A DNA stretch of 21,370 nt from positions 1 through 21,370 of the forward strand of contig CAYMRF010000021.1 in the NCBI GenBank assembly GCA_964392765.1, written 5' to 3'. Position numbers and translations under genes: made by a program. Positions 1 through 7,261 of this stretch are shown piece by piece (within the stretch, counting starts at the first letter, position 1; each line of letters opens with the position of its first letter). Below the pieces are notes generated by a model. That model ran no database searches, was not told the origin of the DNA, and saw only the letters and a program-made list of their open reading frames with translations. Origin of the DNA: BTUB01 sp964392765. Lineage in GTDB: Bacteria; Babelota; Babeliae; Babelales; Vermiphilaceae.

Positions 1-60
1 TGCCTAATCAGTAACTTCTTAAAACTCTCCATTAATTCATCTCAAGATAAGGATTTAATC

Positions 61-438
61 ATGAATTTTCATTATCGATTATTAGTAGCCATATATTTTT
101 CTTCATTTGCAGCGTCACTCTTGAGCATGCAACCGCATGTAGAGCATAATCAATGGAAATTGCGTGTTCCACTTGCTCCAAATTCAACCAATTAACAACT
201 CAGGCAAAGAAATGCTGAAGTGATGAATTTACTCGGGGCCCGTTATGCAGGTTTTGCCAATGCCAGACCACTCAATGAAATTCGGGTTATTATTCGTGGA
301 ACACGTCTAAATATTATTCAGCTTCTGGACGGCCAAGAATGGTTTGATGAAACTAACTTAAGTGAAGATAGACCTTTGCCTGCTATGCTTGGCCTTTTTC
401 CGCAAGAAATTCCTGATCGGACTCTGACACAAAAGTAA
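61..438 (+). pseudogene. Small exported protein gene interrupted by an in-frame TAA
   Basis: An ATG at 61, seven bases after AAGGA (49-53), opens a 44-codon frame. It encodes a hydrophobic N-terminus resembling a signal peptide (MNFHYRLLVAIYFSSFAASL) and stops at TAA 193-195. The same frame is open again straight after the stop and runs to 438, giving about 80 more residues (…NAEVMNLLGARYAGFAN…, ending RTLTQK). Together they would make one exported protein of about 125 residues. One C-to-T change (CAA to TAA) next to a CAA codon would explain the break. The downstream part has an ATG at 220 but no Shine-Dalgarno sequence and no signal peptide. I recognise no family. Alternatives are a genuine 44-residue exported peptide, a sequencing error, or stop readthrough. 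Confidence 0.55.
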
Positions 439-491
439 CTGAGTAAAGTGCTTTTATTTGCCAATTTTTTGCCATTTTTATGCTGATATTC

Positions 492-519
492 TTGTGAATT
501 TTTGATGCTTCTATATACT
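492..519 (+). promoter_or_regulatory. Candidate sigma70-type promoter for gyrA
   Basis: TTGTGA (492-497) and TATACT (514-519) are separated by 16 bases. Transcription would start near 526, so the simple palindromic repeat at 537-560 would lie in the gyrA leader. Assigned by similarity to the consensus only. Confidence 0.4.
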
Positions 520-536
520 ATATTTTGAACCTTTTT

Positions 537-560
537 ATCCTTCGACAAGCTCAGGATGAA
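537..560. repeat. Dispersed palindromic repeat, simple form, in gyrA leader
   Basis: The core TTCGACAAGCTCAGGATGAA is flanked by ATCCT (537-541), which is complementary to AGGAT (553-557). It is the short form of the family seen through the window, with no extra hairpin at the centre. The same core reappears as TTCGACGGGCTCAG at 8725 and, inverted, at 8991-9018. Confidence 0.8.
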
Positions 561-610
561 TACTAGAAAAAATCATCATTTAGAACACAATTTATCAGAA
601 GGCAAAGCCC

Positions 611-3301
611 ATGGCCGAAATCAATAATCAAGACAAAATGTCTGAGTTAAAAATTAAACCCGTTCTGATCGAACAGGAGTTAAAAGACTCCTTTCTTGAT
701 TATGCCATGTCGGTGGTGGTCAGCCGTGCGATTCCTGATATTCGCGATGGTTTAAAACCGGTTCACCGCCGCGTGCTCTATGCCATGTATCAGCAGGGGT
801 TCTATTACAATAAGCCTTACCATAAGTCAGTCCGCGTAGTGGGTGACGTGCTCGGAAAGTATCACCCGCACGGTGATCAGGCCGTTTACAACACCATGGT
901 TGGTATGGTGCAAGATTTCTCTAAGCGATATCCATTACTTGATGGGCAAGGTAACTGGGGATCGGTTGACGGGGATAATGCTGCAGCGATGCGTTATACT
1001 GAAGTGCGCATGAAAAAGATCGCACAAGAGTTGCTCGCTGATCTTGATAAAGAAACGGTTCGTTTTGTTCCCAACTTTGATGAATCTACCGTTGAACCGA
1101 CTATTTTGCCAAGCCGATTGCCAAACTTATTGGTAAACGGCACCACTGGTATTGCCGTGGGTATGGCAACCGCAATTCCACCGCACAACTTAGGCGAAGT
1201 GGTAGATGCGTGTTTATTATTGCTTGCCAACGATAACACCACTGATGAAGAGATTTTTGAGAAAATTCCTGCTCCTGATTTTCCAACCGGCGGTATTATT
1301 TGTGGCCGCGCGGGGATCGTGAAAGCATATAAAACCGGTCGCGGTAACTTAGTATTACGCGCAGTAGTAGATGTTGAAGAGACCAAAAAGGGTACCTCTT
1401 TAATTATCACTGAATTGCCCTATATGGTGAATAAAGCAGCACTTGCAATGCAAATTGCTGATCTTACTCGTGATAAAGTAATTGAAGGCATTACCAATAT
1501 TCGTGATGAATCGGATAAAAAAGGTATGCGCTTAGTGATTGAGGTAAAGCGCGGCGAAATGCCTCAAGTGGTTCTGAATCAATTATATAAATACACCCCA
1601 TTGCAAACTTCTATCTCAATTTTAATGCTCGGTTTGCTTGATAATAGCCCATTGGTTTTCTCATTGCGCCAATTGTTGCAACAATTCTTGTATCACCGCC
1701 GAGAAGTGGTATACAAGCGTACCGTGTATGATTTGCGTAAAGCACAAGAGCGTGAGCATTTGCTCAACGGCTTTATTATCGCACTCACTAATATTGATGA
1801 AGTAGTTGCGCTCATTAAACAATCCAGCGCGGCTGAAGAAGCTATTACCAAACTCAACAAGAGATTCCTGCTTTCTGCTGAACAAGGTAAAGCGATTTTG
1901 GAAATGCGCTTGCAGCGTTTAACCGGCTTGGAACAAGAAAAAATTCATTTAGAGCTTGAAGAATTAAAGAAAACAATCGCTTACTTTAGAAGTATTCTTG
2001 AGAATGAAGATATTCTCAAAGAAGAGATTAGAAAAGAATTAGTTGCCGTTCGGGAAGAATATGCAGATAAGCGCCGCAGTCGCATTGAAGGCGCTATTGA
2101 TATTCTCACCGAAGCCGATTTAATTCCTGATGAAGAAGTGGTGGTAACGCTTACTCGCAAGGGATACATCAAACGCGTGGTGCTTGATACCTATGGTGTG
2201 CAACATCGTGGCGGTAAGGGCAAGATGGGAATGCAATCGCTTGATGAAGCGGAAGATGTGATTGAAGATTTATTTGTAGCGCGTAATCATGATAACTTGC
2301 TCTTCTTCACCAACTTGGGCCGCGTATATAGCTTGCAAGTATTTGAAGTTCCTGAAGGTTCTCGAATTGCAAAAGGGCGTGCAATTATTAACTTGTTGCC
2401 ACTCACTCCGGGCGAACGCGTAGTTAAATTACTCTGCACGCGTGATTTAGTGGAAGGCACCTATATTGTTTTGCTCACTAAAAATGGCATCATCAAACGT
2501 ACCGATGCAAGTGAATTTGCAAATATTCGTTCAACGGGTATTCGCGCTTCAACCTTGCGCGATCAAGATGAATTAGTATTCTGCGCATTATCAAGCGGAA
2601 AAGATTCTATCATTATTGCCACTGCGCATGGCCAGGGAATTCGCTTTAATGAAAATGAAGTGCGTTCAATGGGCCGTCAAGCAGCAGGCGTGATTGGTAT
2701 TCGCTTAAAAGCAAAAGATTTCGTGGTGGGCATGGAAGTGATTGCTGATCATGGTGACATTCTCTTTGCAACGCAGAATGGCTACGGTAAACGCGTAGCG
2801 ATTGCTGATTTCCGTGTGGCGCATCGTGGTGGCGTGGGAGTAAGAACTATTCCAGCTGATAAACGTAACGGCCAAGTAATTGGACTCGCTCACGTAACTG
2901 ATAGATCAAATCTTCTTCTTATTGATGAAGCGGGTAAAATTATTCGCTTGCCATCTTCAGAAGTGCGCACGATGGGCCGCCAAGCAAAAGGGGTTCGTTT
3001 GATTAGACTCGATGTTGGTCAAAAGCTTTCATCGGTAGTGGCGTTTGAAGAAGATGATGCAACGGGCAGTGCTGCAGGTGGTCAGGGTGGCGGACACTCA
3101 GGATCAAAGCCAAGTGGCACCGGCCATAAGATGGATGGCATTGAGATGAATGAAGATATTCATTTAACGCAAATGGTGGAACCATTTGCACAAGATGACG
3201 AATCTCCTGAAGAAGAGATCTCAGCTTCAATTCCACAAGAATCATTTATCTTTGCAAAAGGCAAAGATGATTCTGAAGAGGATCCATTCGCAGGATTTTA
3301 A
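611..3301 (+). CDS. gyrA: DNA gyrase subunit A
   Basis: The breakage-reunion subunit of gyrase, which with GyrB introduces negative supercoils using ATP. The 896 residues begin with the canonical DSFLDYAMSVVVSRAIPDIR and DGLKPVHRRVLYAM segments. The active-site tyrosine is Tyr129 in AAAMRYTE (E. coli Tyr122). A tower/coiled-coil region follows, then a C-terminal domain of GyrA repeats. Its GyrA-box reads QHRGGKG (531-537), with His for the usual second Arg. Quinolone-contact positions are Gln90 (E. coli Ser83) and Asn94 (Asp87). The C-terminus carries a Gly/Ser-rich then acidic tail (about 828-896). The start is supported by AGAAGG at 597-602, eight bases upstream. The gene stands alone. The GyrA-type box and length argue against ParC, which would lack the box. 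Confidence 0.96.
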   Translation: MAEINNQDKMSELKIKPVLIEQELKDSFLDYAMSVVVSRAIPDIRDGLKPVHRRVLYAMYQQGFYYNKPYHKSVRVVGDVLGKYHPHGDQAVYNTMVGMVQDFSKRYPLLDGQGNWGSVDGDNAAAMRYTEVRMKKIAQELLADLDKETVRFVPNFDESTVEPTILPSRLPNLLVNGTTGIAVGMATAIPPHNLGEVVDACLLLLANDNTTDEEIFEKIPAPDFPTGGIICGRAGIVKAYKTGRGNLVLRAVVDVEETKKGTSLIITELPYMVNKAALAMQIADLTRDKVIEGITNIRDESDKKGMRLVIEVKRGEMPQVVLNQLYKYTPLQTSISILMLGLLDNSPLVFSLRQLLQQFLYHRREVVYKRTVYDLRKAQEREHLLNGFIIALTNIDEVVALIKQSSAAEEAITKLNKRFLLSAEQGKAILEMRLQRLTGLEQEKIHLELEELKKTIAYFRSILENEDILKEEIRKELVAVREEYADKRRSRIEGAIDILTEADLIPDEEVVVTLTRKGYIKRVVLDTYGVQHRGGKGKMGMQSLDEAEDVIEDLFVARNHDNLLFFTNLGRVYSLQVFEVPEGSRIAKGRAIINLLPLTPGERVVKLLCTRDLVEGTYIVLLTKNGIIKRTDASEFANIRSTGIRASTLRDQDELVFCALSSGKDSIIIATAHGQGIRFNENEVRSMGRQAAGVIGIRLKAKDFVVGMEVIADHGDILFATQNGYGKRVAIADFRVAHRGGVGVRTIPADKRNGQVIGLAHVTDRSNLLLIDEAGKIIRLPSSEVRTMGRQAKGVRLIRLDVGQKLSSVVAFEEDDATGSAAGGQGGGHSGSKPSGTGHKMDGIEMNEDIHLTQMVEPFAQDDESPEEEISASIPQESFIFAKGKDDSEEDPFAGF

Positions 3302-3304
3302 ATA

Positions 3305-3649
3305 TTAACTATCCTTCTTAGGTTTTTTAGATTGCCGTTTGCATTCAGCAGCGGCTTTCTTTTTTGCAAGTTCTTGAGATTTATTTCTGCGTTCTTCTTC
3401 GCGTAATTGTTTAAGCGCTTGCTCGCGGTTGCGCCGTGCAACTTCTTCATCGAGTTCTGCGCGCAATAAGGCGGCATCAAATTCCTCTGGAGAGCCGGGT
3501 ACAAAATCTTCATAATCTGAAGAGACTGGAGTCCCGGGTATTGTAGGCGGAGTTCCCGGCACCAATATTTCGGCTGATGCTGGGCGTTTATTCATGGCGT
3601 CCGCCGGTGCAATAATAATTAATAGAAGTAGTAACCATAGATTTTTCAT
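3305..3649 (-). CDS. Small exported, charged, probably coiled-coil protein
   Basis: A 114-residue protein of unrecognised family. Residues 1-18 form a strong signal peptide (MKNLWLLLLLIIIAPADA). A Pro/Thr/Gly-rich stretch follows (PGTPPTIPGTPVSS). The C-terminal half is very rich in Glu, Lys and Arg (DEEVARRNREQALKQLREEE…, ending KPKKDS) and is likely helical. The start is supported by AGGGGA just upstream, in the context TTAGGGGAAATT-ATG, almost the same leader as the exported ankyrin gene at 5501. It lies tail to tail with gyrA, three bases apart, and divergent from dprA. No function can be assigned; export is the only property the sequence supports. Confidence 0.7.
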   Translation of the reverse strand: MKNLWLLLLLIIIAPADAMNKRPASAEILVPGTPPTIPGTPVSSDYEDFVPGSPEEFDAALLRAELDEEVARRNREQALKQLREEERRNKSQELAKKKAAAECKRQSKKPKKDS

Positions 3650-3675
3650 AATTTCCCCTAATGCAATTTTTTACG

Positions 3676-3681
3676 TATACT
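3676..3681 (+). promoter_or_regulatory. Possible -10 element for dprA in the divergent spacer
   Basis: TATACT lies 42 bases upstream of the dprA start within the 73-base spacer between two divergent genes. No convincing -35 element is visible at the right distance, so this is weak. Confidence 0.2.
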
Positions 3682-3722
3682 CTTTTAATAATAAATAAAT
3701 AATTCTACTATTCAAAGTAATT

Positions 3723-4880
3723 ATGAAAAATAACGCAGATATCATTGTTTTACACCTTTCATTAATTGATGGTATTGGTCCGGCAGCGGTTGAGAGAATC
3801 ATAAGTACTCTTTCCCCAGAATCGTTGGCAGATATATATCAATTTTCTGTATCAGATTGCATGAGCCGTTTTGGCCTCAATCAAAAAAATTCTGAAGCTT
3901 TAGTAAAAGGTCTTGCGGATCACAGTTTGCTAGAAAAAGAGTTGGTTCTTATTGAGCGCAATCAGATTCAATGGGTGAGTCTCCTCGATCCAGAATATCC
4001 GGAACTTCTTAAAACAATTCATATTCCACCAACGGTGCTTTATTGGCGGGGGACATTGCCCAATACTCAATCGATTGCAATTGTGGGCTCTCGTGAAGCA
4101 AATGCGTATGGCAGAATGGCAATTGATCGCTTAGTCCCCGAATTAGTGGTGCATGATTTTACCATTGTGAGTGGTGGTGCTCGCGGAGCAGATACAATGG
4201 CCCATCAAAAGACTTTAGATGTGGGGGGTAAGACTGTTGCAGTCTTAGGTTCTGGATTATTGGTGCGGCCTTCACCCGTTGAAAACATACCATTGTTTGA
4301 GAAAGCAATTGAAAAGGGTGGGGCAGTGGTAAGTGGCTTTCCTTTATTGATGCAAGGTGCGCCGGAAAACTTCCCCGCAAGAAATCGCATAATTTCGGGG
4401 CTGAGCAGAGGGTGCATCGTAATCCAAGCAGCAGCTAAAAGTGGCGCGCGTATTACTGCCGATTATACCCTGAGCCAAGGCCGAGAAGTTTTTGCCGTGC
4501 CCGGGCCACTTGATAGTGATCTGAGTGCCGGATGCAATGAGCTGATTACCCAAGGGGCCAAGTTAACCACTAAAGCCGCAGATATTTTGGCTGAGTTTGG
4601 TTTTGACGTGGTTCAAAAGCCACAAGAAGTGGTGCCAGAGACCAGTAAAAAACAAAGCAAAAATAATAGGCAGCAGCCCATCTTTACTCCTGCCCAAATG
4701 GCAGTTCCTATCGATCCTATAGAGGCTATTATCCTGGCCCATTGCGCCAATCCATCTGCCGTAGATGAACTGCTGGAGGCCACTGGATTGCCGCTGATTC
4801 AACTGAGCAAAACGCTCTTTGAGTTGCAACTTAAAGGGGTGCTTACCCAGAATATGGCTGGATTATGGGAGAAACAGTAA
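3723..4880 (+). CDS. dprA: DNA-processing protein DprA/Smf
   Basis: DprA binds incoming single-stranded DNA and loads RecA during natural transformation. The 385 residues show an N-terminal helix-hairpin-helix/SAM-like part (about 8-65) and the DprA Rossmann core: AIVGSREANAYG (119-130), VSGGARGADTMAHQ (149-162), VAVLGSGL and ENFPARNRIISGLSRG (215-230). SGARITADYTLSQGREVFAVPGP follows (240-262). After a Lys/Gln-rich linker (about 300-325), a C-terminal winged-helix segment (about 330-385) ends LQLKGVLTQNMAGLWEKQ. Length and domain order are normal. No strong Shine-Dalgarno is visible before the ATG. The gene is monocistronic, followed by palindromic repeats and rpmF. Its intact state suggests retained DNA uptake or recombination, though dprA is widely conserved even where competence is unproven. 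Confidence 0.95.
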   Translation: MKNNADIIVLHLSLIDGIGPAAVERIISTLSPESLADIYQFSVSDCMSRFGLNQKNSEALVKGLADHSLLEKELVLIERNQIQWVSLLDPEYPELLKTIHIPPTVLYWRGTLPNTQSIAIVGSREANAYGRMAIDRLVPELVVHDFTIVSGGARGADTMAHQKTLDVGGKTVAVLGSGLLVRPSPVENIPLFEKAIEKGGAVVSGFPLLMQGAPENFPARNRIISGLSRGCIVIQAAAKSGARITADYTLSQGREVFAVPGPLDSDLSAGCNELITQGAKLTTKAADILAEFGFDVVQKPQEVVPETSKKQSKNNRQQPIFTPAQMAVPIDPIEAIILAHCANPSAVDELLEATGLPLIQLSKTLFELQLKGVLTQNMAGLWEKQ

Positions 4881-4904
4881 TTCCGCTTTGATTTTTACTC
4901 AAGA

Positions 4905-4951
4905 CCGTTCGCCCCGAAGGAGGCCAAAGGCCGATTCGAGGGGAGCGAACG
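4905..4951. repeat. Palindromic repeat with GGCC-AAA-GGCC tip
   Basis: Outer arms CGTTCGC (4906-4912) and GCGAACG (4945-4951) are complementary. Inner CCCC/GGGG and GAA/TTC also pair, and the centre is the hairpin GGCC-AAA-GGCC (4922-4932). Located just downstream of dprA. Confidence 0.8.
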
Positions 4952-4958
4952 TTCGTAT

Positions 4959-5004
4959 CCCGCAACTTAATTATCTCTCGATTTCTCTCGAGATAATGTT
5001 AGCG
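4959..5004. repeat. Long imperfect palindrome nested between repeat units
   Basis: CCGCAAC pairs with GTT-A-GCGG at the base, and ATTATCTC pairs with GAGATAAT near the centre, giving a 46-base near-palindrome. It lies inside a larger arm pair: CGTTCGT-AT-CCCG (4951-4963) is complementary to CGGGACGAACG (5049-5059). This suggests one repeat inserted into another. Confidence 0.6.
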
Positions 5005-5009
5005 GAATT

Positions 5010-5060
5010 TATCCTGAGTAGGAAGCAGAGCTTCCGTATCGAAGGATCGGGACGAACGTT
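5010..5060. repeat. Palindromic repeat with GGAAGC-AGA-GCTTCC tip
   Basis: Arm ATCCTGAGTA, tip GGAAGC-AGA-GCTTCC (5021-5035) and arm GTATCGAAGGAT, followed by CGGGACGAACG. The arm layout is the same as in the unit at 17439, with a different tip. Confidence 0.8.
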
Positions 5061-5064
5061 TTTT

Positions 5065-5093
5065 TTGATTTTTCCCCCAAAATCCTCTATATT
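5065..5093 (+). promoter_or_regulatory. Candidate promoter for rpmF
   Basis: TTGATT (5065-5070) and TATATT (5088-5093) are separated by 17 bases, about 58 bases upstream of the rpmF start. It begins immediately after the palindromic repeat block. Confidence 0.5.
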
Positions 5094-5150
5094 AGCTACA
5101 TAAACTAGAAATTTTATAACTTCTATTCAATAGATTCTCAAGGATAGCGT

Positions 5151-5414
5151 ATGCCAGTACCAAAACGAAAACGGTCCAGAGCCCGTAGAGATTCACGCTT
5201 TGCTAATAAGGGTATTAAGCCTAAAGCATTAGCTGAATGCCAAAATTGCAAAGCCGCTCAGTTGCCTCACCAAGTGTGCAAACAATGCGGTCACTATAAA
5301 GGCGTTAAAGTCTTAGTTACCAAAGCTGAGCGTACTCTTAAACGCACTGAAGCTAAGCAGGCGAAACAAAATCGCGCTGAAAAGAACGCATCTTCTGAGC
5401 AACCATCAGAATAA
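5151..5414 (+). CDS. rpmF: 50S ribosomal protein L32 (bL32)
   Basis: A structural protein of the large ribosomal subunit. The start MPVPKRKRSRARRDSRFANK is diagnostic of bL32. The zinc-ribbon cysteines are present as ECQNC and VCKQC, followed by GHYKG. AAGGA at 5140-5144 lies six bases before the ATG. At 87 residues it is longer than the usual roughly 57-60. The extra part is a Lys/Glu/Ala-rich tail (TKAERTLKRTEAKQAKQNRA…) of low complexity. The gene has its own promoter and a strong terminator, so it appears monocistronic; the common rpmF-plsX pairing is absent here. Confidence 0.95.
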   Translation: MPVPKRKRSRARRDSRFANKGIKPKALAECQNCKAAQLPHQVCKQCGHYKGVKVLVTKAERTLKRTEAKQAKQNRAEKNASSEQPSE

Positions 5415-5444
5415 TTCATTACTTATAAAATAATTTAGTATATG

Positions 5445-5480
5445 AAAGAGGGATATGAAAATATCCCTCTTTTTATTTTA
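5445..5480 (+). terminator. Strong intrinsic terminator after rpmF
   Basis: AAAGAGGGATAT (5445-5456) and ATATCCCTCTTT (5461-5472) form a perfect 12-bp stem closed by a GAAA tetraloop and followed by a T-rich tract (TTTTATTTT). It begins about 30 bases after the rpmF stop. Confidence 0.9.
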
Positions 5481-5500
5481 ATTACTTACTTAGGGGAAAT

Positions 5501-6496
5501 ATGTTTAAAAAACTTTTAATGTTGATGCTTCTTATTGCTGGCGTCAAAAATATGCATGGAATGTCTGCAGAGTCTGCGTATGATGATTTACTAAAATCAT
5601 CTAAATCTACCGCCAATGAATCTCAAAAAAGCGAAAAAAAAGATTCACTTTATGAACATCTGCAGCAATGTATCAAGCGAGATGATAAAAAATGTATCGA
5701 AAATACACCAATTCCTGCAGAATCTACACTAATTCAAGAAGCATGGTACCAGTATCTATTGCGGTGTGTTGAGCGACAAGATCCAAAATGCATTAGTGAT
5801 ACTCCAATTTCAACAGGCTCACCTTGGTTACAAGGCTTAAATCAAGTTGCTTTATCTAATAAAATTATTGGCAAAAGGGATTGCCCTAATCGTTTTGCGA
5901 TGATTAAAGCATTGGCAGATAAATTTGGCGGTGTTGCAGAGTGGCATAAAAAAAACCTTAATAATGATAATAAATTGATGAGCGAAGCAATTAGGTACAC
6001 CGATGTGCCATTCATTGAGTTTTTATTAGACAATAAAATTAACCCAGATAGCGAAAATGATGATAATCTTCGCCGATTTGTAGATAATAGCAGTATGAGT
6101 AAAGCACATTCTCATCTTATTAAGCGATTTGTGAATGCGGGGGCAGATATTAATGCAAAAGGTGTGTTTCAAAAAACTCCTTTAAATCAATATCTTGTGC
6201 CTATTTCTGTTATGAGAGTGCTTATCAATAATGGTGCTTGGGTGAATACAGAAGATAGGGACCAAAGAACTCCTTTGCATCATTCGGTTCAGGAGCAAAA
6301 CAAAGAAAAATGTGAATTACTTCTTGAAAATGGTGCTTTGAGTAACAAACAAACAAGCAATGGGAAAAAAACTCCTTATGAAAATGCATTAGAAATAGAA
6401 ACTGAAAAGTGTAAGAATAGTTCTTCTGCTGATTGTCAAAAAGCTTTTGATATTGTAAACCTTATACATCGTTACATGAGTAAGGGAAATCGGTAG
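5501..6496 (+). CDS. Exported ankyrin-repeat protein with a Cys-containing internal duplication
   Basis: A 331-residue protein. Residues 1-20 look like a signal peptide (MFKKLLMLMLLIAGVKNMHG), followed by a Ser/Lys-rich segment. Residues 51-82 and 83-113 are a tandem duplication of period 32. Each copy has a Cys-x7-Cys pair (57/65 and 89/97) followed by the related NTPIPAES and DTPISTGS. The C-terminal half holds about three to four ankyrin-like repeats, clearest at NAKGVFQKTPLNQ, NTEDRDQRTPLHHSV and the following SNGKKTPYENALEI. AGGGG with the ATG four bases on supports the start. Ankyrins usually mediate protein binding, and the paired cysteines could form disulfides outside the cytoplasm. 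The target is unknown. Confidence 0.85.
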   Translation: MFKKLLMLMLLIAGVKNMHGMSAESAYDDLLKSSKSTANESQKSEKKDSLYEHLQQCIKRDDKKCIENTPIPAESTLIQEAWYQYLLRCVERQDPKCISDTPISTGSPWLQGLNQVALSNKIIGKRDCPNRFAMIKALADKFGGVAEWHKKNLNNDNKLMSEAIRYTDVPFIEFLLDNKINPDSENDDNLRRFVDNSSMSKAHSHLIKRFVNAGADINAKGVFQKTPLNQYLVPISVMRVLINNGAWVNTEDRDQRTPLHHSVQEQNKEKCELLLENGALSNKQTSNGKKTPYENALEIETEKCKNSSSADCQKAFDIVNLIHRYMSKGNR

Positions 6497-6525
6497 AATA
6501 GAGCTCTATTCTTCTTTCTCTTTTT
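6495..6525 (+). terminator. Possible intrinsic terminator after the 331-residue ankyrin gene
   Basis: The 18-base perfect palindrome AGAATAGAG-CTCTATTCT overlaps the stop codon and is followed by CTTCTTTCTCTTTTT. The stem is short and AT-rich and the T-tract is interrupted, so it is a weak candidate. Confidence 0.4.
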
Positions 6526-6583
6526 AGCTAAATATGCTAATTTTTATGCTTATTAAAGATCTCATACCATATAAAGGAGCACA

Positions 6584-7261
6584 ATGGAAAATCTTAGCTT
6601 AGATACTTTAAAAACAAAATTTGATTCCTATATTGAATTAGCGCGCAAAAATCTTGTTTACGTAGGCGCTGGATTTGCGGTACTCGCACTTCTGGGCGGC
6701 GGATTCGCATGGCATCGCCATTCAGTAAATCAAAAAGAGCAAGCGGCTACCACTATTTTAGCTGATTGCCTTTCTCAATATGAGCAAGCAGCGCAAGGAA
6801 GATCACAATGGCAAGATGTGGTTACTATGGCCCATGCAGGTTATGAAAAATTTAGTGGCACTCAAGTAGCCCCTTACATTTTGGGCGTTGAAGTTGATGC
6901 ATTGCTGGCGCAAGATAAAAAGCAAGAAGCGCTCGAAAAAATTGATACCATGCTTGCTCAAATGGGCAGTGGCTCGTCTCTGTACCCATTATACGCGTTA
7001 AAATCGGTTCTCATTAAACTTGATATGCCAGAAATGCAAGAAGCGGCAGCAAAAGATTTACAAAAATTAGCACAAACAAAAAATGATTTTACTGATGCAG
7101 CGCAATATTATTTAGGTCTTTATTATCAAAATGCTGGCCAACAAGATAAGGCGCTAGAAGTTTGGAAGCCATTAGTAGCACTCAATGAAGGCGTTGCTGA
7201 TCAAATGGCTCGTTCACCATGGGCAACACTCGCACAATCAAAAATTAACGGGCTTGCATGA
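6584..7261 (+). CDS. YfgM-like membrane-anchored TPR protein
   Basis: A 225-residue protein with a short cytoplasmic N-terminus, one transmembrane segment (about 24-43, LVYVGAGFAVLALLGGGFAW) and a helical TPR-like C-terminal region (for example ADQ and GLYYQNAGQQDKALEVWKPL near 180-200). This layout resembles the YfgM/TPR_21 family, whose E. coli member is an ancillary subunit of the SecYEG translocon and works with periplasmic chaperones. AAAGGAG (6573-6579) lies four bases before the ATG. The stop overlaps the gltX start as ATGA, so the two are probably co-translated. Family assignment rests on architecture rather than a catalytic motif; a generic TPR protein is the alternative. Confidence 0.7.
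   Translation: MENLSLDTLKTKFDSYIELARKNLVYVGAGFAVLALLGGGFAWHRHSVNQKEQAATTILADCLSQYEQAAQGRSQWQDVVTMAHAGYEKFSGTQVAPYILGVEVDALLAQDKKQEALEKIDTMLAQMGSGSSLYPLYALKSVLIKLDMPEMQEAAAKDLQKLAQTKNDFTDAAQYYLGLYYQNAGQQDKALEVWKPLVALNEGVADQMARSPWATLAQSKINGLA

Noticed and set aside
4905..5060. Repeat hairpins as intrinsic terminators for dprA
   Set aside because: The hairpins could stop transcription, and TTTTTTTT follows the last one, but the same elements occur upstream of genes and inside gltX, so a dedicated terminator role is not supported.
4819..5103. 94-codon frame overlapping the end of dprA
   Set aside because: It overlaps dprA in another frame and then translates palindromic repeats; no ribosome binding site or family resemblance.
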